From DASUXY01 sp036377675 (GTDB taxonomy: Bacteria; Bacillota; Bacilli; Bacillales; Amphibacillaceae): DNA of 64,000 nt. This document shows positions 57,463 to 64,000 of the stretch, one piece after another; the first letter of the stretch is position 1, and each line of letters opens with the position of its first letter. Location of the stretch: the NCBI GenBank assembly GCA_036377675.1, contig DASUXY010000034.1, forward strand, positions 22,092 through 86,091, given 5' to 3'. Both the position numbers and the translations under genes were made by a program. The notes under the pieces were generated by a model. That model saw nothing but the letters and a program-made list of their open reading frames with translations, did not search any database and was not told where the DNA came from.

Positions 57463-59367
57463 TTATTCTTCCGTCCGAAAATCTATAAACCGAAACAAAT
57501 CTCCATAAATAATATCGTCAGAAGAACTTAATTCAGTTTCTACTTTCTTCTGGATTGACTCACAAGCATTTGTTCTTTTCTCCTTCGTACTCTGTTTATC
57601 TCCATCGCCTATTTCGAGCAATTCCCCTGTCTTACGATCGTAACAGAGGTCACTCGTATAGACATAGTCATCGCTAATGAAGTCACCATTACGCAAGGCG
57701 ATATAACCTTTACGATCATTATGAAATAAATCGTTACCAAAGTAAATATCATTGTCTGTCCCAATACCTAACATATGAAGAAGTGTCGGTTTCACATCAA
57801 TTTGACCAGCAATTTTAGACATTATACGTCCTTTTCCGTGATTGGGTATGTGAATAAAAAATGGAACCCGTTGTAATTGCACATAATCATAAGGAGTAAT
57901 CTCATCTTTACCTAAATACTCACTCATCGCCCGATTATGGTTTGCACTTATTCCATAATGATCCCCCATAATGATAATGATAGAGTTATCATATAAGCCC
58001 GTTTCTTTTAATTGATTAAAAAACTGTTCAATGGCCTCATCCATATATCGTACTGTCGGAAAGTAATTATTAAGCGTATTTGAATTTGAATCATACGGCT
58101 CAATCGATCGGTCCTCTTCATCTAGTTCAAATGGGAAGTGATTCGTCAATGTGATGAACTTCGCATAAAATGGTTGTTCAAGCTGCTCCAAATAGGGTTG
58201 CGATTGTTCAAAAAAAGATTTGTCTTTCAATCCCCATCCGACGGAATTTTCATTTGTGATTTCGAATGACGCTTCATCATAAAAATCATCATACCCTAAA
58301 CTGTTATACATTTGATCGCGATTCCAAAAGCTTTTATTGTTTGCATGAAAGGATGCTGAATAATAACCTTTTTGTTTAATCATTTCTGGAAATGCATGAA
58401 ATTCATTTTGGGCATGCGTAAAAAATACTGCCCCTCGAGATAGCGGATAAAGTGAATTTGCAACAATAAATTCAGAATCTGATGTTTTTCCTTGCTCCGT
58501 TTGATGATAGAAATTTTCAAAATAGTACGTATCTTCATCTTTTGTTAACTTATTTAAAAACGGAGTGATTTCTTGACCATAGACATCATTGTTAATGACA
58601 AAACTTTGAATCGATTCAGCCCAAATAAAAATAACGTTTTTCCCTTCCGCCACTCCATACAGATCAGATCTTTCATCACCTTTTACATGTTTGTCGATAT
58701 ATTTTTGGATGCTTGGCAATTCATTTCCATCAGCAAATACATGTTGTGACTTCACCTTAGAATGAACGATAATATCATACACATGGTAATGAAATAAGCC
58801 GACGTTTTTCACTAAATATTCGCGATCAAATCCACGCGTAAACAATTGGGGACGCTCCATTTCAGCCAAAAAGTAATTACCTGCGACTAAAACGAGTGAA
58901 ATCGCTAAAACGAATACGTTACCACTTTGCGAATGACTTACATTCATAGAATCTTTTTTGCTCAGCGACCAAACAATGATTACATCTAAAAATAAAAAAA
59001 CGTCATACCACTTGATCAGCGTTAATATACTCGATCCTAAATCAAGAATATTACTTCCTTGAAAGAGCTGTGGAATCGTGATAAAATCTGTGAAATTACG
59101 ATAAAACACTAAATTTGAAAAAACAATGATCGAACCGAGTATAATGGTATACCTTAAGAACTTCATTTGCCGTGAATGCTTTTTAAACCATACACTCAAT
59201 GCAAAAACGAGAAAACCCGATACGAATGGATTAATCAAGATGATCAACTCTTGCATCGTATTTTCCAATTTAATATCGAACAGAAACCGATAAACGATAT
59301 ACGTTTTTATGCCAAATAACAACGTGGTTACCACATATAAGGGAATCCTTATCCGTTTGAAACTCAT
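57463..59367 (-). CDS. yqgS: Lipoteichoic acid synthase-like sulfatase-fold protein (YqgS)
   Basis: A 634-residue LtaS-family enzyme. Five N-terminal membrane helices (residues ~8-165) precede an extracellular sulfatase/alkaline phosphatase-fold domain with Glu251 (IFIWAES), catalytic Thr295 (EQGKTSDSEF), WGLKDKSFF, and IIIIMGDHYG with the metal Asp-His pair. It builds polyglycerol phosphate or its primer from phosphatidylglycerol on the outer face of the membrane. The gene stands next to yqgQ; glcK and other genes of the B. subtilis yqgQ-yqgW interval are missing. TAGGAGG precedes the ATG. Confidence 0.93.
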   Translation of the reverse strand: MSFKRIRIPLYVVTTLLFGIKTYIVYRFLFDIKLENTMQELIILINPFVSGFLVFALSVWFKKHSRQMKFLRYTIILGSIIVFSNLVFYRNFTDFITIPQLFQGSNILDLGSSILTLIKWYDVFLFLDVIIVWSLSKKDSMNVSHSQSGNVFVLAISLVLVAGNYFLAEMERPQLFTRGFDREYLVKNVGLFHYHVYDIIVHSKVKSQHVFADGNELPSIQKYIDKHVKGDERSDLYGVAEGKNVIFIWAESIQSFVINNDVYGQEITPFLNKLTKDEDTYYFENFYHQTEQGKTSDSEFIVANSLYPLSRGAVFFTHAQNEFHAFPEMIKQKGYYSASFHANNKSFWNRDQMYNSLGYDDFYDEASFEITNENSVGWGLKDKSFFEQSQPYLEQLEQPFYAKFITLTNHFPFELDEEDRSIEPYDSNSNTLNNYFPTVRYMDEAIEQFFNQLKETGLYDNSIIIIMGDHYGISANHNRAMSEYLGKDEITPYDYVQLQRVPFFIHIPNHGKGRIMSKIAGQIDVKPTLLHMLGIGTDNDIYFGNDLFHNDRKGYIALRNGDFISDDYVYTSDLCYDRKTGELLEIGDGDKQSTKEKRTNACESIQKKVETELSSSDDIIYGDLFRFIDFRTEE

Positions 59368-59444
59368 TTTCTATCCTCCTACTATCGTTTCCATGTCACA
59401 ATTATAAATTATATGTTGTGAATCATCTATCGTTCTGACTTCGT

Positions 59445-59600
59445 CTAAATAAGAACGCATCCTTCATTCGTATGACGCTTCGCAATGTGGGAAGGTTTTA
59501 TATTTTCATACAATTCAATCCGTTCAGCATCTTTTATATCTTTACATACTCGGAGAAGATGTTGCTTGTATGAAAATATACGCGAGTAAACATTATGCAT
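59445..59600 (-). CDS. Candidate 51-residue protein (uncertain)
   Basis: An ATG frame beginning MHNVYSRIFSYKQHLLRVC and ending RHTNEGCVLI, with a charged amphipathic middle (KDIKDAERIELYENIKPSHI) whose composition looks coding. The Shine-Dalgarno AAGAAG is weak, and I recognise no family. Both arms of the 15-bp inverted repeat lie inside it. It may be a small gene, a leader peptide of yqgS, or chance. Confidence 0.25.
   Translation of the reverse strand: MHNVYSRIFSYKQHLLRVCKDIKDAERIELYENIKPSHIAKRHTNEGCVLI
59499..59580. repeat. Perfect 15-bp inverted repeat upstream of yqgS
   Basis: TATATTTTCATACAA at 59499-59513 and its exact reverse complement at 59566-59580, 52 bases apart, about 130-210 bases upstream of the yqgS start. 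Confidence 0.6.
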
Positions 59601-59646
59601 ATATACTTCTTATTGCCAAAGAGGTTTACTCTCCTAAAAATCATAC

Positions 59647-59689
59647 GATTGAACCTCAGCTTTTATGTGTTTTCAGTCAAGGTTCAATC
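59647..59689 (-). terminator. Hairpin after yqgQ
   Basis: A perfect 10-bp stem (59680-59689 and 59647-59656) with a long loop, starting at the yqgQ stop. The minus strand continues GTATGATTTTT, a weak T-run, so termination may be partial. Confidence 0.45.
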
Positions 59690-59888
59690 ATTCCTCACTC
59701 CGAATACGTCGTGCTTCTTTTCTAAGAATAAAGATCGCTTTATTGTAATCCACGGTTGAAATACAATTCACTTGATATAATTGTGTAATTTCCAATTCCA
59801 TTAATTCAAGATCTCCTAATCGTTCTCCTATATAAATAAAAATACCAAACTTTTTCAACAATTGACGAACATCATATACCGTCTCCAT
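59688..59888 (-). CDS. yqgQ: DUF910 protein YqgQ
   Basis: A 66-residue protein: YDVRQLLKKFGIFIYIGERLGDLELMELEITQLYQVNCIS, then a basic helical tail. This is the YqgQ family, small three-helix proteins with a suggested nucleic-acid-binding role. It stands between yqgP and the yqgS side as in B. subtilis. GGTGA lies upstream of the ATG. Confidence 0.9.
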   Translation of the reverse strand: METVYDVRQLLKKFGIFIYIGERLGDLELMELEITQLYQVNCISTVDYNKAIFILRKEARRIRSEE

Positions 59889-60048
59889 TAAATCACCAAC
59901 TTTTAGTATAGCAAATTTATAAAAATTACGAAATAGCTTTTTTTTTTTTAGAAAATATCAATCACCTGATCATTGAGGTGTATAAATCATATGTCATTCG
60001 TTTCCATCATACAATTTAATAGCATGTCTGCTTATGGAGCGTGATTTT

Positions 60049-60921
60049 ATGCAGCTACAATCGATAAAGTATTCAATCTTCACACTGTTGATTACGAGCC
60101 TCGTAATCACCTTCATCTGGCTGATGAAATCAAATCCGACAATTACCTTTTTCCCTTTAGATGAAAGGCTTTCATTTAATCGTGCCATAACGTCGCTAAC
60201 CTATTCTGACGAAAAAGACAAAGATGTAACGTCACCAATGATCAAGTGGTTAACAGAATCGAGCACTGATGAAAAAATATATTTACGGCAAGACGCGAGC
60301 TTATTGTTTGCCAATGGGAGACTACGAGGTGTAAAAAGTAAGTGGATGGAACGTGCGAAAACAATTCGAATGAAGGAAAAATTACGTGTAACCGAAGACA
60401 CATTTTGGGAAGGAATAACCTTTCATCACGGAGAGATTCATTATCCAAGTGACAAAATAAAAAGCATCCAAAAAATGTCTCACGATCAAATGTATGTGTT
60501 GTCAAATAAAGATAATCAGCAATTGATCCACTTTAAATCAGCTTTAACCGCTCAAGAAAAGTATCTTCAGCAACAACTGAACGAACGAATAAATAAACAG
60601 CTCTTGAAGCACTGGAACGACCTTTTCAAACACTTCCACATAAATCGTGACGATTATATCATTGTTCCACTTACTCAGTTATACACATATGAACAGACAA
60701 GTCTTCCTTCACTGGAAAAAGTAAACAGAGATCAAATGATTGGAAGGCTTTGGGAGGGATTATACAAGAACTACATCATTCCTGCAACGAATACACAAAA
60801 CAGTGAGTGGACCAATTATATGCCAATTATTTTATTCGATAAAAACGACACTCATTTACTCGTCCTATTTGAATTAAATGGAACAAAAGAGAAACTTTTG
60901 CAACGGTATCCAACCGATTAA
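60049..60921 (+). CDS. Unrecognised membrane-anchored protein (290 residues)
   Basis: I do not recognise this family. The protein has one N-terminal membrane helix (IFTLLITSLVITFIWLM) and a ~265-residue soluble domain, presumably extracellular, rich in Lys, Gln and Tyr, with no cysteines, no obvious repeats and no catalytic motif I can name. ATG at 60049 follows GGAGCG with 7-base spacing; ATG at 60034 is an alternative. It is divergent from yqgQ, convergent with gluP, and appears monocistronic. Codon and base composition resemble the neighbours, so recent transfer is not suggested. Confidence 0.75.
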   Translation: MQLQSIKYSIFTLLITSLVITFIWLMKSNPTITFFPLDERLSFNRAITSLTYSDEKDKDVTSPMIKWLTESSTDEKIYLRQDASLLFANGRLRGVKSKWMERAKTIRMKEKLRVTEDTFWEGITFHHGEIHYPSDKIKSIQKMSHDQMYVLSNKDNQQLIHFKSALTAQEKYLQQQLNERINKQLLKHWNDLFKHFHINRDDYIIVPLTQLYTYEQTSLPSLEKVNRDQMIGRLWEGLYKNYIIPATNTQNSEWTNYMPIILFDKNDTHLLVLFELNGTKEKLLQRYPTD

Positions 60922-60982
60922 TGAGTATGTATGTTCTTTTACGAAAATCATCTACCGATAACTTCAGGTATACATTAAGACT

Positions 60983-62527
60983 CTACTTCTTCTTTTGTAA
61001 TTTTTTGAATAACTCTTTATACAGTTTATCATTTGGTTTTAACTCATAAGCTTTTTGAGCAGACTCGGTCGCTTTTGTATGAGCTCCCAATTCATCATAA
61101 AGGAGGGCTAAATTATAATATGCTTCTGGAATACTTTGATCGATTGAAACAGCTTTTTCTAAATCCTCAACCGCATGATTCACTTCTCCAAGGTTAATAT
61201 AAGCATACGAACGTTGGAGTAGTAAAGGAACTTCTAAATCCCCAGGGTTATGAAGCCCTTTCGTAGATTCATCCACAACTTTTTCGTAATCGCCTTTTTC
61301 GTTTAAAGCCTCGACATTCATCAGTTGATACAGCACATCCTGCTCATTTTTTTCAATGCCGATGAAAACGAAACCGATGATGAGAAAGCTATAGACGATT
61401 AAAGAAAGGAATTGTGTACTTGTTTTTTTTCGATTAGGCAAATGAACAATCCCTGCGGCTATAAAACCGGTTATAAGCCCGCCGATATGGGCACCAGCGT
61501 CAATTTGGGGAACCATAAAGCTGAAGACGAGATTAATGATAATAATTACAATTAATCCTTTTCCAATCGTTTGAAAAAAGATGCGCTTATAATTGAGTCC
61601 GAAAAGTAATAGAGCTCCAATCAATCCGTATAAGGCTCCAGAAGCACCTGCAGCTACATTCGGTGTAAAGGCAAAACTAGCTAATCCCCCACCTATACCA
61701 GACAGCATATAGATCACTATAAAACGCCATGATCCAAACGTCCTTTCTACCAAAGCTCCAATATAATAAATAGCGAACATATTCATAAACAGATGAATAA
61801 ATCCAATATGTAAAAACATCGAGCTAACGATTCGCCACCACTCACCGTCTTCGATTATCGCTGGATTATATTTCGCGCCGAAACGAATTAAATTGTCAAT
61901 CGCTTGACTTCCTCCATTTGCTTCTAAGACAAAATACATCAACACATTTATAAGTATCAACATATATACAAAAAACGGCTTTCCAAAGGAAAAAATATCT
62001 TTTATTGTTTGTCTTTTTTCATAAACAGAGGTCGTAAGGAAGGTGCGGTAGCGATATATATCAGCCTTCATTTCTTCGTCATTTTTATCGACGATCTCCT
62101 CAAATGGAATTCTTCCAACGGATTGTTGGAAACGCTGTTTTTCCTCAAGAACATGTTCATCATCAAAGTAGTAAACTTTCATACGAATTGGATTTTTTTT
62201 ATGTAACTGCATCGGCCTCTTTAAATGCTCCCATTGGTCGACTGGAGCATATTTATGAACATAAACGTTATGAATTTCAATATACTTTCCACGAAGCATC
62301 CGTTTAATAGAATTTACTTTTTGAAACAGAAAGGCAATATCCCTTTTTAAATGGTTTTTCCAATCGAATCCTCGATGGACTAGGCGGATGATTCGCGTCG
62401 TTTTATGTTTGTATTTTTCCAGCCATATTTCTTTATCATTTTCATTAATATATAAAACATTATACGAATGATTACTCACTAAATAATACGCCATCGCATA
62501 CATCGTATGGAGTTCTTTTAGATACAT
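60983..62527 (-). CDS. gluP: Rhomboid serine protease with TPR tail (GluP/YqgP)
   Basis: A 514-residue intramembrane protease. The N-terminal ~175 residues are a cytosolic domain. The rhomboid core of about seven helices (residues ~185-395) carries HLFMNM, the catalytic Ser296 in GASGALYG and His347 in AGAHIGG. Residues ~415-510 are tetratricopeptide repeats (AEALNEKGDYEKVV..., PLLLQRSYAYINLGEVNHAVEDLEKAV, PEAYYNLALLYDELGAHTKATESAQKAYEL). B. subtilis YqgP cleaves the Mg transporter MgtE with FtsH under Mn stress. It follows yqgO. Confidence 0.94.
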   Translation of the reverse strand: MYLKELHTMYAMAYYLVSNHSYNVLYINENDKEIWLEKYKHKTTRIIRLVHRGFDWKNHLKRDIAFLFQKVNSIKRMLRGKYIEIHNVYVHKYAPVDQWEHLKRPMQLHKKNPIRMKVYYFDDEHVLEEKQRFQQSVGRIPFEEIVDKNDEEMKADIYRYRTFLTTSVYEKRQTIKDIFSFGKPFFVYMLILINVLMYFVLEANGGSQAIDNLIRFGAKYNPAIIEDGEWWRIVSSMFLHIGFIHLFMNMFAIYYIGALVERTFGSWRFIVIYMLSGIGGGLASFAFTPNVAAGASGALYGLIGALLLFGLNYKRIFFQTIGKGLIVIIIINLVFSFMVPQIDAGAHIGGLITGFIAAGIVHLPNRKKTSTQFLSLIVYSFLIIGFVFIGIEKNEQDVLYQLMNVEALNEKGDYEKVVDESTKGLHNPGDLEVPLLLQRSYAYINLGEVNHAVEDLEKAVSIDQSIPEAYYNLALLYDELGAHTKATESAQKAYELKPNDKLYKELFKKLQKKK

Positions 62528-62598
62528 CCCCTCTCCTCCCTTCTCATCATCATACCAAAATCAATTGTTCTTTTCTCGTTCTTTTCATCGACCGAATC

Positions 62599-62635
62599 AA
62601 AAAAGAAGTTGTTATCAACGAACAACTTCTTTTTT
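62599..62635. terminator. Bidirectional terminator between gluP and yqgO
   Basis: A perfect 15-bp stem (62599-62613 and 62621-62635) of AAAAAAGAAGTTGTT with a 7-base loop and T-runs on both strands. It ends the rpmG-yqgN-yqgO side before gluP. Confidence 0.9.
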
Positions 62636-62654
62636 TAATGCGATGAACATTTAT

Positions 62655-62837
62655 TTACACTTTATGGAAAAAGCGGGAAACAAATCGAGTGTTTCCAAGG
62701 GGACTATTCAAAACGAAAGATAACAAAATTTTTCGTAAACCATTGATTGCTAAAATCGTATTTAATATTTTGTATCGCCGCGTATACAAAAAGAAAACTA
62801 TCGCAAGTAAAGTGATTACAAAGACAATATTTCTCAT
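62655..62837 (-). CDS. yqgO: Small membrane protein YqgO
   Basis: A 60-residue protein with one N-terminal membrane helix (NIVFVITLLAIVFFLY) and a basic remainder. Size and position between yqgN and yqgP match YqgO, which has no known function. ATG at 62837 follows AAGAGGTG with 7-base spacing; the GTG two codons earlier is too close. Confidence 0.7.
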   Translation of the reverse strand: MRNIVFVITLLAIVFFLYTRRYKILNTILAINGLRKILLSFVLNSPLGNTRFVSRFFHKV

Positions 62838-62944
62838 CTGCACACCTCTTTTAGTACTAGTTATAACTCTTCAAGGAAATTTTATGCATGATGATTTCTT
62901 TAGCAATCCGGACATCCATTCTTTTTCTATCGATCTCATAGAGC

Positions 62945-63499
62945 TTAGAGAAATCCTTTTTCTGTAAGTAAATGATGAATAGGAATATCAAATGGCTCCT
63001 TAGGTAGCTTGGTTCTCAGTTGTAAAGAGTGAACAAACGAAACTGTCTCGTTTGGAAAATCAGCTAAAAAGCGGTCATAATAGCCTCCTCCAAAACCGAT
63101 CCGATACCCTTGTTGATCGAATAACAATCCGGGAACGATTAATAAATCAATGGTCGATTTTTTTACATATGTTGTCTCTTTAGGATTTGGTTCTAGCAAA
63201 TTATAAAAAGAAACTTCTAATTGATGAAAGTCCGTTAATTGATGGAAAGTAAGTTGTTTTTCTTGTCGATGACATTTAGGAACCGCAACCGTTTTCCCTT
63301 CTTGCCACGCTCTTTGAATAACGGGTTTCGTATTCCATTCGAACCCTCTCGAAATGGTTATGCCTATGGTTTTTGCATTGTTCCATAAGACTGATGTACA
63401 TAAGATTTGTTTGAATTTTTCTTCAATATTATGCTTTTCATCATCAGAAATACGTTTAAGCATTTGGATGGCTGATTTGCGCAATAAACGTTTATCCAA
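62945..63499 (-). CDS. yqgN: 5-formyltetrahydrofolate cyclo-ligase (YqgN)
   Basis: A 184-residue enzyme that converts 5-formyl-THF to 5,10-methenyl-THF with ATP. The N-terminal basic KRLLRKSAIQML, the substrate region VAVPKC and the ATP loop GYRIGFGGGYYDRFLADF are typical. The start is TTG at 63499 behind GGAGGG with 6-base spacing. It links to folD and the glycine cleavage genes in one-carbon metabolism. Confidence 0.93.
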   Translation of the reverse strand: MDKRLLRKSAIQMLKRISDDEKHNIEEKFKQILCTSVLWNNAKTIGITISRGFEWNTKPVIQRAWQEGKTVAVPKCHRQEKQLTFHQLTDFHQLEVSFYNLLEPNPKETTYVKKSTIDLLIVPGLLFDQQGYRIGFGGGYYDRFLADFPNETVSFVHSLQLRTKLPKEPFDIPIHHLLTEKGFL

Positions 63500-63577
63500 T
63501 CAAAGCCCTCCTTCCCCATATATAAGACAATATTGAATAGAAAATAGCGAATCGTTATTACGTATTTAATGATGAAA

Positions 63578-63617
63578 AAACCTGGCTCTTCGTAATTAAT
63601 ACAGAAGAGTCAGGTTT
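63578..63617 (-). terminator. Terminator of rpmG
   Basis: A 14-bp stem (63604-63617 and 63578-63591) with one mismatch and a 12-base loop, followed on the minus strand by TTTTTT. It lies just after the rpmG stop. Confidence 0.9.
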
Positions 63618-63625
63618 TATTACAT

Positions 63626-63775
63626 TTATTTCGTTTCACGATGTAAAGTATGCTTTTTTAAACGTGGAGAATATTTCATAAGTTCTAAGCGATCTGGGTT
63701 TTTACGTTTGTTTTTTGTTGTAATATAGTTGCGATCGCCAGTTTCTGTGCATTCTAACGTAATATTTACCCGCAT
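63626..63775 (-). CDS. rpmGA: 50S ribosomal protein L33 (zinc-free type, RpmGA)
   Basis: A 49-residue L33: MRVNITLECTETGDRNYITTKNKRKNP...RLELMKYSPRLKKHTLHRETK. The CxxC pairs of zinc-binding L33 are absent (CTET and KYSPR), leaving one cysteine, so this is the C-minus, zinc-independent form that replaces the zinc form when zinc is scarce. ATG at 63775 follows GGAGGG; the longer open frame is spurious. Confidence 0.95.
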   Translation of the reverse strand: MRVNITLECTETGDRNYITTKNKRKNPDRLELMKYSPRLKKHTLHRETK

Positions 63776-63886
63776 GATTGATTCCCTCCAAACTATACAA
63801 ACGTATTGAAAAGATTTTATAAACAGATTAGACTTTTCTATAGTAACAAATATATGAAGAACAATCAAGAATTACCGAATTGATGG

Positions 63887-63915
63887 TTTTCACTTTGTCG
63901 AATCTATGGTATAAC
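63887..63915 (+). promoter_or_regulatory. Promoter of the gene at the right edge
   Basis: TTTTCA (63887-63892), 17 bases, TATAAC (63910-63915) with a TGG extension, 30 bases upstream of the start codon at 63945. Confidence 0.45.
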
Positions 63916-63944
63916 TATTATGTAGAGGAAATGGAGGGAGTTAA

Positions 63945-64000
63945 ATGATTTATGTTGGGATCACCATCATTGTTATTGCGATTGCCTTGTTCACTTTATC
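63945..64000 (+). CDS. 5' end of a membrane protein (truncated by window edge)
   Basis: ATG at 63945 behind GGAGGGAG opens a frame of 18 codons to the edge, almost all hydrophobic (MIYVGITIIVIAIALFTL), an N-terminal membrane helix. The pattern is compatible with DUF948/YtxG-like proteins among others, but too little is visible to decide. Confidence 0.6.
   Translation, partial: MIYVGITIIVIAIALFTL

Larger units (their letters stand above)
59368..59687. other. Intergenic region between yqgS and yqgQ
   Basis: About 320 bases. It contains a perfect 15-bp inverted repeat (59499-59513 and 59566-59580), a candidate 51-residue ORF on the minus strand (59445-59600), and a hairpin after yqgQ (59647-59689). 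In B. subtilis glcK lies here; no glucokinase residues are visible. Confidence 0.55.

Noticed and set aside
1..64000. Mobile elements, prophage, CRISPR arrays, toxin-antitoxin or restriction systems, tRNA/rRNA genes
   Set aside because: None seen; gene order is conserved core chromosome throughout, with no transposase, integrase or repeat-spacer pattern.

Overview
The window is a stretch of low-GC Bacillaceae chromosome. Gene content and order follow the Bacillus subtilis yqjH to rpmGA interval (yqjH/yqjE/yqjD, bkd operon, spo0A-spoIVB-recN-ahrC, accBC, spoIIIA, efp, mntR, gcv, comG, yqgX to rpmG). It has spo0A, spoIVB and all eight spoIIIA genes, so the organism is an endospore former. It also has a vitamin B12-dependent ribonucleotide reductase and, between ispA and tlyA, a ~620-nt structured RNA with a dedicated membrane protein gene. 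I identify these as the OLE RNA and OapA, known mainly from extremophilic (alkaliphilic, halophilic, thermophilic) and anaerobic Firmicutes. No tRNA, rRNA, CRISPR array, insertion sequence or prophage is visible.

Layout. 1-9.5 kb: RNase Z 3' end, aldehyde dehydrogenase, DNA polymerase IV, an M20 peptidase, an acyl-CoA carboxylase carboxyltransferase subunit with an unusual B12-domain/epimerase fusion, the Prli42 stressosome miniprotein, yqjA and bacilliredoxin BrxB. 9.5-15.7 kb: branched-chain amino acid catabolism (bcd-lpdV-bkdAA-bkdAB-bkdB) behind a near-perfect sigma-54 promoter; ptb, buk and bkdR are not present. 16-21 kb: yqzF, spo0A (sigma-H promoter overlapping an 0A box), spoIVB, recN, ahrC. 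21-29.6 kb: tlyA, oapA, OLE RNA, ispA, xseB, xseA, folD, nusB, yqhY, accC, accB; dxs, which sits here in B. subtilis, is missing. 30-35.5 kb: spoIIIAA-AH, which build the forespore feeding-tube/secretion complex, behind a sigma-E promoter.

35.6-50 kb: efp (with Arg instead of Lys at the modified loop position), an X-Pro peptidase, aroQ, yqhR, yqhP, a patatin lipase, mntR, class II RNR behind a pair of NrdR boxes, yqhL, the glycine cleavage genes gcvT-gcvPA-gcvPB, then an SNF2 helicase and yqhG. 51-55.2 kb: yqzE (antisense) and the full comGA-GG competence pseudopilus operon. The tapA-sipW-tasA/sinIR biofilm block normally between these in B. subtilis is absent. 55-64 kb: a four-cysteine ArsR-type regulator, yqgY, an MBL-fold hydrolase, yqgW, an LTA synthase-like enzyme, yqgQ, an unrecognised membrane-anchored protein, the rhomboid protease GluP, yqgO, a 5-formyl-THF cyclo-ligase, rpmG, and the 5' end of another membrane protein.

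Many start codons were moved from the longest open frame to an internal codon preceded by a good Shine-Dalgarno; these choices are stated per gene. Functions are from recognised family motifs and synteny read by eye, with no database search.
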